Source of the DNA: CAZXPA01 sp964642485
Lineage (GTDB): Bacteria; Patescibacteriota; Patescibacteriia; UBA2591; UBA6264
Assembly (NCBI GenBank): GCA_964642485.1
Contig: CAZXPA010000012.1
Coordinates: forward strand, 1 to 15,112
Direction: 5' to 3'
DNA length: 15,112 nt
Part shown: in pieces, positions 6,595-13,999 of the stretch
Layout: the number at the start of each line of letters is the position of its first letter
Numbering within the stretch: position 1 is the stretch's first letter
Notes under the pieces: model-generated
The model's input: the letters and a program-made list of their open reading frames with translations, nothing else
What the model was told of the DNA's origin: nothing
The model's database searches: none
Made by a program: the position numbers and the translations under genes

Positions 6595-7743
6595 ATGTTT
6601 ATTTTTTTAGCTATAGTCGGTTTAAGCATTTTGGTTTTTTTCCATGAGCTGGGTCACTTTGTAGTGGCTAAAAGTTTTAAGATAAGAGTCGAAGAATTTG
6701 GTTTTGGCTATCCGCCACGAATCTGTGGCTTTATTTTCCGCGGTTCTCAAGGCTCAAGTGGAACTTTTTTCTGGGGCAAGAACGAGCCTCCCGAGGCAAA
6801 GACGAAAACCATTTATTCTTTGAACTGGATTCCCTTTGGCGGTTTTAACAAGCTTAAGGGTGAACTAGGGGAAGAAAAAAAAGATTCAGACAGTTTTTTT
6901 GCCCAGGTTTGGTGGAAAAAAGCTGCAGTTGCTTGTGGCGGGGTGGCCATGAACATCTTTTTAGCTTTTTTAATTTTCGCCTTTTGTTATTTTATTGGCG
7001 TCCCTCAGGCGATTGAGCAGGCCAAGGGAGGTAAGATTTTGCGTCCAGTCGGTATTCAAATTGGACTGGTAGCACCTGATTCACCAGCAGCTGAAGGGGG
7101 ATTAAAAATTGGTGATGTCATTGTTGGTCTAGACGGTCAGAGTTTTCAAAAGGTAGAAGAAGTCCAAAATTATATTAGAGCAAAAAATAATCAGTCTCTG
7201 GAGATAGAAGTTAGACGTCGAGAAGAAATTATTAAAAAAACAGTTAATATTCTTCCGGCTTATACAGTTTTTAAGGACATGGAGGAGTCTTACGGAGTGA
7301 TGGGCGTTGCTTTATCTCAAACAGCAATTGTTGCTTATCCCTGGCACCAATCCATAATCCTTGGGGCCCAAACAACAGTTTTGATAGTTGGTAAGCTCTT
7401 TTCTGGTTTGTGGCTGATTTTCAAAAATCTTTTGGTTCGTCAAAAAATGATTGGAGAACTATTAGGCCCAGTTGGGATAACATCAATGGCGACTGAAATT
7501 GCCCGGGCGGGCTTTATTTATTTTTTACAGTTTATAGGTTTACTTTCAGTGGCTATTGGCGCTTTTCAAATGATTCCTTTTCCAGCTTTAGATGGTTCGC
7601 GGGTTGTTTTTGCCATAATCGAAGGGTTTAAGGGTGGACCAATTAATCGTCGGGTTGAAGCCGTTATTGTTAGTTTAGGGTTTTATATTTTACTATTACT
7701 TTTATTTTTTATTACTTCTAAAGAGATTTTTCGCTTATTTTAA
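6595..7743 (+). CDS. rseP: RseP-type site-2 membrane metalloprotease
   Basis: An intramembrane zinc protease that cleaves transmembrane anchors, classically anti-sigma factors or signal-peptide remnants. The 382-residue protein has the zinc-binding HELGH (17-21) in its first membrane helix. A family-typical IPFGGFNKLKGE stretch (79-90) and a second membrane segment near 110-125 follow. One PDZ domain (about 145-220) contains VGIQIGLVAPDSPAAEGGLKIGD-type sequence. The third zinc ligand is in MIPFPALDGSR (Asp333). The family motif NxxPxPxLDG has Gln325 in place of Asn, while both prolines and the Asp are kept, so activity is likely retained. Escherichia coli RseP has two PDZ domains; the single one here is common in other bacteria. 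It lies 11 bp before proS, clearly cotranscribed. The substrate is unknown. Confidence 0.93.
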   Translation: MFIFLAIVGLSILVFFHELGHFVVAKSFKIRVEEFGFGYPPRICGFIFRGSQGSSGTFFWGKNEPPEAKTKTIYSLNWIPFGGFNKLKGELGEEKKDSDSFFAQVWWKKAAVACGGVAMNIFLAFLIFAFCYFIGVPQAIEQAKGGKILRPVGIQIGLVAPDSPAAEGGLKIGDVIVGLDGQSFQKVEEVQNYIRAKNNQSLEIEVRRREEIIKKTVNILPAYTVFKDMEESYGVMGVALSQTAIVAYPWHQSIILGAQTTVLIVGKLFSGLWLIFKNLLVRQKMIGELLGPVGITSMATEIARAGFIYFLQFIGLLSVAIGAFQMIPFPALDGSRVVFAIIEGFKGGPINRRVEAVIVSLGFYILLLLLFFITSKEIFRLF

Positions 7744-7754
7744 GCAGAATTTAT

Positions 7755-9218
7755 ATGGCTAAGAAAAAGAGTTTTGAAAAAAAAGGATTAACAAAAAAGT
7801 CTAAAGACATTGCTCAATGGTACAATGATCTTGTTTTAAGAGCAGGCCTAGTTGATTATTCAGAAGTAAAAGGGAGTATGATTATTAAGGCTGATGGTTA
7901 TGCAATTTGGGAGAAGGTTCAGATGGCACTTGACCGGCAGTTTAAACAAGACGAGGTGAGGAATTATTATTTCCCCTTACTCATCCCTTACCATCTTTTA
8001 AAAAAAGAAAAAGAACATCTTAAAGGATTTTCTCCTGAATTAGCTGTGGTTACTCATGCTGGTGGAGAAAAACTGCCAGAACCCTATATTCTTAGACCAA
8101 CTTCAGAAACAATAATGTACAAAACTTTTGCTGATTGGATTCAGAGTTATCGAGATTTACCTTTAAAGGTAAATCAATGGTGTAATATTATTCGCTGGGA
8201 AAAAAGAACTTATCCATTTTTAAGAACAACCGAGTTTTTATGGCAAGAAGGGCACACGGTGCATCAAACAGAAGAAGAGGCAGTTGATATGACCTTAAAG
8301 GCTTTGGGTTGGTATCAAAAATTTTATCAAGAATATTTTGCTATTTCTCCTTATATTGGCATCAAAAGTGAGCAGGAGAAATTTGCTGGGGCAAAAACCA
8401 CTTATTCAGTTGAATTAGTCATCCCTAATGGTAAAGCCCTGCAAGGAGCGACTTCACATAATTTAAGTGACAATTTTTCTAAAGTTTTTGGCATTACTTT
8501 TTTAAACGCCAAAGAGAAAAAGTGCTATCCTTATCAAACCTCTTGGGGTCTTTCAACCAGAGCGATTGGCGGCTTGGTCTTGGTTCATGGAGATGATTCC
8601 GGTTTGGTTTTACCGCCTAAAGTTGCTGACCCCCAAGTTATTATTTTAGTAGTAGCTGATAAGCAAAAAGATAGATTAAAACAGACCGAAGAATACGCTA
8701 TTGATCTTAGCCAGAAATTAATTAAATCAGGAGTTAAGGTTAAACTAGACACAGATTCTAAACACTCTTTAGGTTATCGGATTAATGAGTGGGAGTTAAA
8801 AGGCGTGCCTTTAAGATTAGAAATTGGCAAAGACGAGATAAAAAAGAAAAAAGTGAAGTTTGTTAGAAGAGATAATTTTGAAAATGGTTTTATCTCAATC
8901 AATAAATTAGTCCCAGAAATCAAAAAGCTTTTAAACCAGATTCAAAAAGATCTTTTGGCTAAATCAGAAATGAATAAAAAGGATTTAACAGTTGAGGTAG
9001 ATGATTATCAAGAGTTTAAAGAGGTTATAAAAGATAAAAAGCTATTTATCAGAGCTTTTTGGTGTGAAGATAAGAAATGTGAAGAAAAAATTAAACAAGA
9101 AACTAAATCAACAACCAGGGTTTTAGAAATAGAAAAAGCTAAGAAGAATTTTAGTGGAAAATGTATTTATTGTGGTCAGCCAGCAGAGCATAGGTGGTTG
9201 TTTGCCCAAGCTTATTAA
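7755..9218 (+). CDS. proS: Prolyl-tRNA synthetase, archaeal/eukaryotic type
   Basis: Charges tRNA-Pro with proline in the cytoplasm. The 487-residue class II enzyme shows RPTSE (114-118), motif 2 in RWEKRTYPFLRTTEFLWQEG (147-166), and motif 3 in GLSTRAIGGLVLVHGDDSG (265-283). The anticodon-binding domain (about 290-390) is followed by a C-terminal zinc domain with Cys437, Cys442, Cys470 and Cys473. The protein ends in a C-terminal Tyr. The lack of the INS editing domain and the presence of the zinc C-terminal domain mark the archaeal/eukaryotic-type ProRS, not the longer classical bacterial form. Its place directly after frr-rseP is where many bacteria keep the bacterial-type proS. No Shine-Dalgarno is seen in the 11-bp gap before it. 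Confidence 0.95.
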   Translation: MAKKKSFEKKGLTKKSKDIAQWYNDLVLRAGLVDYSEVKGSMIIKADGYAIWEKVQMALDRQFKQDEVRNYYFPLLIPYHLLKKEKEHLKGFSPELAVVTHAGGEKLPEPYILRPTSETIMYKTFADWIQSYRDLPLKVNQWCNIIRWEKRTYPFLRTTEFLWQEGHTVHQTEEEAVDMTLKALGWYQKFYQEYFAISPYIGIKSEQEKFAGAKTTYSVELVIPNGKALQGATSHNLSDNFSKVFGITFLNAKEKKCYPYQTSWGLSTRAIGGLVLVHGDDSGLVLPPKVADPQVIILVVADKQKDRLKQTEEYAIDLSQKLIKSGVKVKLDTDSKHSLGYRINEWELKGVPLRLEIGKDEIKKKKVKFVRRDNFENGFISINKLVPEIKKLLNQIQKDLLAKSEMNKKDLTVEVDDYQEFKEVIKDKKLFIRAFWCEDKKCEEKIKQETKSTTRVLEIEKAKKNFSGKCIYCGQPAEHRWLFAQAY

Positions 9219-9223
9219 AATCC

Positions 9224-9252
9224 TTTACATTAAAACAATTATTAGCTAAACT
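9224..9252 (+). promoter_or_regulatory. Predicted promoter for the second mreB, possibly leaderless
   Basis: TTTACA (9224-9229), a 17-bp spacer and TAAACT (9247-9252) resemble a sigma-70-type promoter. The 11-mer TTAGCTAAACT (9242-9252) is identical to that at the first mreB promoter (1248-1258). With the -10 ending at 9252, transcription would start at about the ATG itself (9259), which implies a leaderless message. No Shine-Dalgarno is present, in keeping with that. Confidence 0.45.
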
Positions 9253-9258
9253 TTAACT

Positions 9259-10296
9259 ATGTTTAAGAAATTCTTTGGTTTATTTTCAAAAGACATTGGC
9301 ATTGATTTAGGGACCACCAATGTCAGGGCTTATGTTCGGGGCAGAGGTATGATAATCAGTGAATCCTCAGTGGTTGCTATTAACATGAGAAATGATCAGA
9401 TTATTGCTATTGGTAATAATGCTTTAAAAATGATGGGCAAGGCACCAAGTTATATTTCAATTGTTGAGCCTTTAAGCCATGGTGTAATTTCAGATTTTGA
9501 GGTTACAGAGAGATTGCTTAAGTCAATTTTTGAGAAAGTCCATCGCGATGCTTTTACTTTAGTCCCCAGACCAAGAGTAATAGCCGCTATTCCCCTTGAT
9601 GTAACAGAGGTAGAAAAAAAATCTTTAGAAGATGTTGTTCTTCAGGCTGGAGCCCGTGAGGTTTTCTTGGTTGAGAGACCAGTTGCAGCCGCAATTGGAA
9701 TTAGATTGCCAATTCAGGAATCAATTGGTAATCTAATACTAGAATTAGGTGGAGGACTTTCAGAAGTGGCCGTGATTTCTTTAAATGGAATTGTGGCTCA
9801 AAAATCTTTAAAAATTGGTGGTGAATCTTTAAATAAAAATATAATTAGTTATGCCCGGGAGAAATTTGGTGTCCTTTTGGGAGATCAGACTGCTGAGGAA
9901 GTTAAGATAAAGATTGGTTCTGCCTTTGGCAGTAAACCTCAGGAAGTGAAAATCAAGGGACGGGATTTAATTAAAGGCCTGCCCAAGGAAGTAATTATTA
10001 CTGATGCCCAGATTAGAGAAGCAATAATGCCCTTATTAAAGACAATTATCGAAGGCATTCATGAGACAATTGAAGCCACGCCACCAGAATTAGTTGCTGA
10101 TATTTATGAAAGAGGTTTAATACTTTCTGGTGGCGGGGCCTTACTTCGTGGTTTTGATAAGCTGATTCAAAGGAAGATTAATATTCCTGTTTATGTTACT
10201 GATGACCCAGCTACAGCAATAATTCGTGGTACAGGTTTGATCTTAGAGGACTTTGAAAATTTAAAGCAAGTTTTTATCCCCTCGACTAGAGACTAA
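9259..10296 (+). CDS. Divergent MreB paralogue with altered ATPase residues
   Basis: A full-length (345 residues) MreB-family actin homologue. The N-terminus MFKKFFGLFSKDIG is an amphipathic helix like the membrane-binding helix of Escherichia coli MreB. Phosphate-1 GIDLGTTN (14-21) and the adenosine loop LSGGGALLRGFD (289-300) are intact. Two catalytic places differ. The Glu of the canonical (K/E)EPxAAAIG is Arg140 (VERPVAAAIG), and phosphate-2 DxGGGTTE is ELGGGLSE, giving Glu162 for Asp and Leu167-Ser168 for Thr-Thr. It may bind nucleotide but hydrolyse it poorly. It follows proS by 40 bp with its own predicted promoter. It could form mixed filaments with the canonical MreB at 1417-2424, which lacks the membrane helix; that is inference. 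The frame is open and well conserved throughout, so it is not a pseudogene. Confidence 0.9.
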   Translation: MFKKFFGLFSKDIGIDLGTTNVRAYVRGRGMIISESSVVAINMRNDQIIAIGNNALKMMGKAPSYISIVEPLSHGVISDFEVTERLLKSIFEKVHRDAFTLVPRPRVIAAIPLDVTEVEKKSLEDVVLQAGAREVFLVERPVAAAIGIRLPIQESIGNLILELGGGLSEVAVISLNGIVAQKSLKIGGESLNKNIISYAREKFGVLLGDQTAEEVKIKIGSAFGSKPQEVKIKGRDLIKGLPKEVIITDAQIREAIMPLLKTIIEGIHETIEATPPELVADIYERGLILSGGGALLRGFDKLIQRKINIPVYVTDDPATAIIRGTGLILEDFENLKQVFIPSTRD

Positions 10297-10302
10297 ATAG
10301 GA

Positions 10303-10448
10303 CCTTACTAAATTACAAATTAGTAGGACCTTACCAAAATACGAATATATACTAATATTACGAATAATATATTTGTACTATTAGTAAGGATTGGTACTTT
10401 AGTAAGGTGATTACTGTACTATTAGTATTGATTAGTACTTTTGTAAGG
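10303..10448. repeat. Composite palindromic repeat between convergent genes
   Basis: The whole gap between the second mreB and smc is repeat. CCTTAC left ends occur at 10303 and 10329. GTAAGG right ends occur at 10384, 10402 and 10443. Between them run TACGAAT/TACTAAT-type units and their complements. Positions 10416-10448 match 14049-14081 at 31 of 33 bases by hand alignment. The uneven count of ends suggests nested or partly duplicated copies. The pairing could also act as a two-way terminator here, though no clean U-tract is seen. Confidence 0.8.
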
Positions 10449-10453
10449 TTATT

Positions 10454-12691
10454 TTATTTTTCTAGCTTTAAGGAAATCAATCTAGAAACACCATCATTGC
10501 CCATGGTTACCCCATAAAGGATATCGGCAACTTCAATTGTTTGTTGGCTGTGGGTGATAATAATAAATTGGGAGTTTTTTCTTAATTCTTTTAAGATTTT
10601 AGCAAATCTTGAAGAGTTTTCTTGATCTAAAGCGGCATCAACTTCATCAAGAACAACAAAAGGGGGTTTGTTAATGGCAATAATAGCACAAATTAGAGCC
10701 AAAGAAGTTAGGGCCTTTTCTCCGCCAGAGAGCATTTCAATGCTTTTTATTTTTTTATCTGGTGGGGTAGCCAGGATTTCAATTCCACTGATGGTCCTGT
10801 TTATTTTTAAAGATTCATTTTGTTCCTCAGGTTCTTTTGGACTTTCATTTGTTTCCCGTAGGACTATCTTAGCTTTTCCTCCACCAAAGATAATTTTGAA
10901 ATAGCAGTCAAACTCTTGGTTAATTTGAGAAAAGTTCTTTTTAAATTGATCTTTAATTTTTTGATCTAATTCTTGGATAATTTTATTCAATGACTTAAGG
11001 CTTTTTTTGAGATCATCTCCCTGTGAAGTTAAAAACTCGTAACGTTGACGAATCTCAGGGTATTCTTTTTCAACCTCTGGATCAATACCACCAATTAATT
11101 CTAATTGATATTTGAGTTTTTTAATTTGTTCAAGATCTTCAGCTTGCCCAGCTGATTGGATAACCAATGCTTTAGTGGAATCTAGATTAATAATTTCTTG
11201 ACTCTTTTTCCCCATTTCATTCGTAATTTCATCTTTTGAAATATCTCTTTTAGTTTCTAATCGGGCTAGATCAATTTTTAATTCATTAAGCTTATAGGTA
11301 AGGTTATTTAATCTGGATTGTTCATTTTGAATCTTTTTTTGCCAATCAAGTAATTTTTTTCGTTTATCCCTTTCTTTTTCAGTAGATTGACTTAAATTTC
11401 GATTAAGTTGGTTTAATTTTTTATCTAAATCTTTAATCTTTTGGTCTAATTGATTTTTTTCTTTTTTAATTCCTTCAATTAGCTTTTTTTCTTTGAGATC
11501 AGTTGATGATTTTGTTTTCTTTTTAGGATCAAAGGATTTTAGCAATTGTTTAATTTTCTCAAATATATTTCTAGCCAAGGTCTTTACCTTATTAAGTTCC
11601 TCAATTTTAGAAATTTTATCTATTTTTCCTACAAATTCTTTTTGGCTTGATTCTATTTTCTTTAAATCAGAAAATACCTTTTTTTGATCCAAACTTATAA
11701 TAATTTCATATTGTTCTTCTTGTTTTAGTTTTTCTTTTTGAAAAGTTAATTGGGCCTGGAGGGTTGATTGGCGAATTAGGCAGGTATTTTTTCCCTCTAA
11801 GAGCTTTTGATATTGCCGCTGGATTTTTTGGTATTGATCGTCTAATTCCTCCATGGCCAGGGCTTCAGATTGTTTTTGGGCTGTTTTTAATTCTTTTTCT
11901 ATTTGCTTTTGCTTTTTTACTTGTTTATCAATTTGTTGATTAAGAACTGAGATTTGCTGATTCAAACTTTGCCAAATAGCGCTGTAATATTTTTTTTGGA
12001 GCTGGTAAAGTTTGGTTTCTGTTTCTTGACGCCTGGCCAGTTTATTTATTTGCCTGGTTAGGGATCTTAGGTGAGGAGCAATTTCTGCTAAGGCGATTTC
12101 AGCTTGTTGTAGATTGGTTTGGCTTTTTTCTATTTTTCTAACAGCTTCATTTTTTTTAATTTGATATTGCCTAATACCAGTTGCTTCATCAAAGAATTTT
12201 TTTCTTTCAAAGGGCGAGGTTTGTAGAATTTGGTCAACCAATCCTTGGCCAACAATACTATAGCTTTTTTGACCAAAACGGCTTTTAGCTAATAGAATAA
12301 GAACATCTTGTAACCTGACCCGGCTTTTGTTAATTAAATATTCGCTTTCACCATTGCGATAGATTCGGCGAGTGATAGTAAATTCTCGATAATCAATTGG
12401 CGCTGCTTTATCTTCATTATTGAAGAATAAGGTAACTTCAGCTAAGCTTAAGCGCATCTTTTGATTAGAGCCAAAAAAAATAATATCCTCTAATTTTTTC
12501 CCCCTAAGAGTTTTAAGACTTTGTTCACCCAAGGCCCAACGAATGCTCTCGACCAAATTTGATTTACCTACCCCATTTGGGCCAACTACAGCCGTGATAT
12601 TAAAGTTGTTTTTTTGCGGTTTTGGAAGTTCTAAAATAGTTCGGCTGGCAAAAGACTTAAAACCAATCATTTCTAAATGTTTAAGATACAT
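10454..12691 (-). CDS. smc: Compact SMC-type chromosome-organising ATPase, apparently without hinge
   Basis: An SMC/condensin-like ATPase for chromosome compaction and segregation. The head is complete: MIGFKSFASRT, Walker A GPNGVGKS (residues 37-44), signature LSGGEKA (654-660), Walker B FVVLDEVDAALD (678-689) and ITHSQQ. Between the half-heads lie only about 415 residues of coiled coil, against roughly 850 in a standard SMC. No globular Gly-rich hinge was recognised; the middle (about 325-400) is short, charged and helical. Total length is 745 residues against about 1150-1200. The frame is open up to 12760, but the extra 23 residues are encoded by a palindromic repeat and are foreign to SMC, so ATG 12691 is chosen. 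It is not broken: both half-heads are in one frame. It follows rnc, as in many bacteria. No scpA or scpB is in the window. Confidence 0.9.
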   Translation of the reverse strand: MYLKHLEMIGFKSFASRTILELPKPQKNNFNITAVVGPNGVGKSNLVESIRWALGEQSLKTLRGKKLEDIIFFGSNQKMRLSLAEVTLFFNNEDKAAPIDYREFTITRRIYRNGESEYLINKSRVRLQDVLILLAKSRFGQKSYSIVGQGLVDQILQTSPFERKKFFDEATGIRQYQIKKNEAVRKIEKSQTNLQQAEIALAEIAPHLRSLTRQINKLARRQETETKLYQLQKKYYSAIWQSLNQQISVLNQQIDKQVKKQKQIEKELKTAQKQSEALAMEELDDQYQKIQRQYQKLLEGKNTCLIRQSTLQAQLTFQKEKLKQEEQYEIIISLDQKKVFSDLKKIESSQKEFVGKIDKISKIEELNKVKTLARNIFEKIKQLLKSFDPKKKTKSSTDLKEKKLIEGIKKEKNQLDQKIKDLDKKLNQLNRNLSQSTEKERDKRKKLLDWQKKIQNEQSRLNNLTYKLNELKIDLARLETKRDISKDEITNEMGKKSQEIINLDSTKALVIQSAGQAEDLEQIKKLKYQLELIGGIDPEVEKEYPEIRQRYEFLTSQGDDLKKSLKSLNKIIQELDQKIKDQFKKNFSQINQEFDCYFKIIFGGGKAKIVLRETNESPKEPEEQNESLKINRTISGIEILATPPDKKIKSIEMLSGGEKALTSLALICAIIAINKPPFVVLDEVDAALDQENSSRFAKILKELRKNSQFIIITHSQQTIEVADILYGVTMGNDGVSRLISLKLEK

Positions 12692-12706
12692 ATCGCTTCG
12701 TTTAAT

Positions 12707-12780
12707 CGATACCAATATACGAATTAATACTAATGATACGAATATTAGTATAATTCGCATGCATTAGCATATTAGTATCG
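12707..12780. repeat. 74-bp palindrome of TAC(G/T)AAT units upstream of smc
   Basis: Two 37-nt arms (12707-12743 and 12744-12780) are ungapped reverse complements at 28 of 37 places by hand. Three of the mismatches would be G/U pairs in a minus-strand transcript, the direction of smc. CGATAC and GTATCG form the ends, unlike the CCTTAC/GTAAGG ends of the other two sites. It lies in the smc leader, 15 bp before the chosen start codon, and supplies the spurious N-terminal extension of the smc frame. Confidence 0.8.
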
Positions 12781-12811
12781 CGTTGTTTTATTTTAGCAAA
12801 TTTTTAGTAAT

Positions 12812-12835
12812 AGAAAAGAGGTTTTTAAGACCTCT
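12812..12835 (-). terminator. Intrinsic terminator after rnc
   Basis: On the minus strand AGAGGT-CTTAAAA-ACCTCT forms a perfect 6-bp stem with a 7-nt loop, followed by TTTTCTA. It lies 12 bp after the rnc stop codon. It implies that smc is mainly transcribed from its own promoter in the repeat-filled gap beyond it. Confidence 0.65.
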
Positions 12836-12847
12836 GAATATTTTAGC

Positions 12848-13525
12848 TTAATTAACAAATTTTTTCTTTAAAGCCTTTTGAGCTGCTTTTACTTCTGCCT
12901 CTTGTTTACTTTTGCCAGCTCCAGTGGCAATTAATTTCTTTTTTAAGAAAGCGCCAACAGTAAATTTTTTCGCATGGTCAGGCCCAGATTCTTTGATTGT
13001 TTTGTAGGTTGGGGTGATTTTAAGTTTGTCCTGGGCAATTTCTTGAAATTTACTCTTTGGGTCTTCATATAATTGGTGTTTTAAAACAATATCTAATCGG
13101 GGGAGAAGATGTTGATGAATAAATTTTTCTGCTTGATTAAATTCTTGATCTAAATAAATTGCTCCAATTAAGGCTTCAAAAGTATTAGCTAAGATAACTT
13201 CTCGAGCTCTTCCTTTTGATTTAGCCTCCCCTTTGCTTAAGTAAAGGTATTGATTAATTTTTAGTTTAGCCAGTGATTTTGTATTAACTAAGCTTGAGCG
13301 AAAGGAGGTCAGTTTTCCCTCTGACTGTTTAAAATTCTCATAAAGGAATTTGGTAATAATTAATTCTAAAACAGCATCACCCAAGAATTCCAGTCTTTCA
13401 TTATTGGCTGAAGAGAAATCAGGATGTTCATTAAGATAGGACCGATGAATCAGCGCTTGTTTTAAAAGATTTTTATTTTTAAATTTTGTTCCTAGGATTT
13501 TTTCTAATTCACTTAGTTTTTTCAT
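12848..13525 (-). CDS. rnc: Ribonuclease III
   Basis: Cuts double-stranded RNA, notably the rRNA precursor and structured messages. At 225 residues it is of standard length. The signature NERLEFLGDAVLEL (42-55) carries the metal-binding Glu/Asp. The second acidic cluster is NTFEALIGAIYLD (114-126, catalytic Glu117). The C-terminal dsRNA-binding domain begins at DPKSKFQE and ends with KSKQEAEVKAAQKALK. The start codon lies inside the end of nusB (17-bp overlap), so the two are translationally coupled. A good terminator follows. Since this window has several long intergenic RNA hairpins, RNase III is a natural candidate to process them, though that is only inference. Confidence 0.96.
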   Translation of the reverse strand: MKKLSELEKILGTKFKNKNLLKQALIHRSYLNEHPDFSSANNERLEFLGDAVLELIITKFLYENFKQSEGKLTSFRSSLVNTKSLAKLKINQYLYLSKGEAKSKGRAREVILANTFEALIGAIYLDQEFNQAEKFIHQHLLPRLDIVLKHQLYEDPKSKFQEIAQDKLKITPTYKTIKESGPDHAKKFTVGAFLKKKLIATGAGKSKQEAEVKAAQKALKKKFVN

Positions 13526-13994
13526 TTTTTTGTTCTTTAGTTTTTTTGTTCTTTACTTTTTTGGTTTCTTTCTTTATATCTTCATAAATAGCGCCTAAGA
13601 CTCCATTAATAAATTTACCCGAAGTCCGACCACCAAAGGTTTTAGCTATTTCTATTGCTTCATTAATTGCTACTTTTGGTGGTGTTTCACTTAAAAAAAC
13701 TAGCTCGAAAATGCCTAGTCTAAGAATATTTCTATCAACCAAGGTTATTTGTTCAATAGGCCATTGAGGAGCATATTTTTTAATATAAGAGTCAACTTGT
13801 GAAAGGCTGTCAAAAACACCCTTAATTAGTTTTTTGCAAAATGCTTCTCCCTCAGGATCTTGGAGAGCAGATTGTTTAAGATTGCGCTGAGTAATTTTTT
13901 CAATATCAACCTTGGTCTTAAGGACAGATTTGTTAAAGTCCCATTCAGCTAAGACTTGAAGAGCAAAGGTTCGTGCTAAATGTCGTTGAGCCAT
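13509..13994 (-). CDS. nusB: Transcription antitermination factor NusB
   Basis: With NusE (S10), NusB binds boxA RNA and supports antitermination on rRNA operons. The 161-residue protein has the all-helical NusB fold: start MAQRHLARTFALQVL, middle ITLVDRNILRLGIFEL, and end VAINEAIEIAKTFGGRTSGKFINGVLGAI. An added Lys/Glu-rich tail (about the last 20 residues) is encoded by T-rich sequence that overlaps the rnc start by 17 bp. The minus-strand sequence GTAAGGGG (13998-14005) lies three bases before the ATG and may serve as Shine-Dalgarno. It is supplied partly by the conserved end of the neighbouring palindromic repeat. It is probably cotranscribed with rpmF upstream and rnc downstream. Confidence 0.95.
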   Translation of the reverse strand: MAQRHLARTFALQVLAEWDFNKSVLKTKVDIEKITQRNLKQSALQDPEGEAFCKKLIKGVFDSLSQVDSYIKKYAPQWPIEQITLVDRNILRLGIFELVFLSETPPKVAINEAIEIAKTFGGRTSGKFINGVLGAIYEDIKKETKKVKNKKTKEQKNEKTK

Positions 13995-13999
13995 AGGCC

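Noticed and set aside
10297..10453. Strong bidirectional terminator between the convergent genes
   Set aside because: Pairing exists, but stems are AT-rich and no clean U-tract follows on either strand. The same repeat also sits inside an operon at 14000-14081. Described as a repeat instead.
10454..12691. smc as a truncated pseudogene
   Set aside because: Both ATPase half-heads with all motifs are present in one uninterrupted frame; the shortening is in the coil and hinge, so a compact functional form is more likely.
12692..12760. 23-residue N-terminal extension of smc
   Set aside because: Encoded largely by the palindromic repeat and absent from the SMC fold; ATG 12691 directly precedes the family N-terminus.
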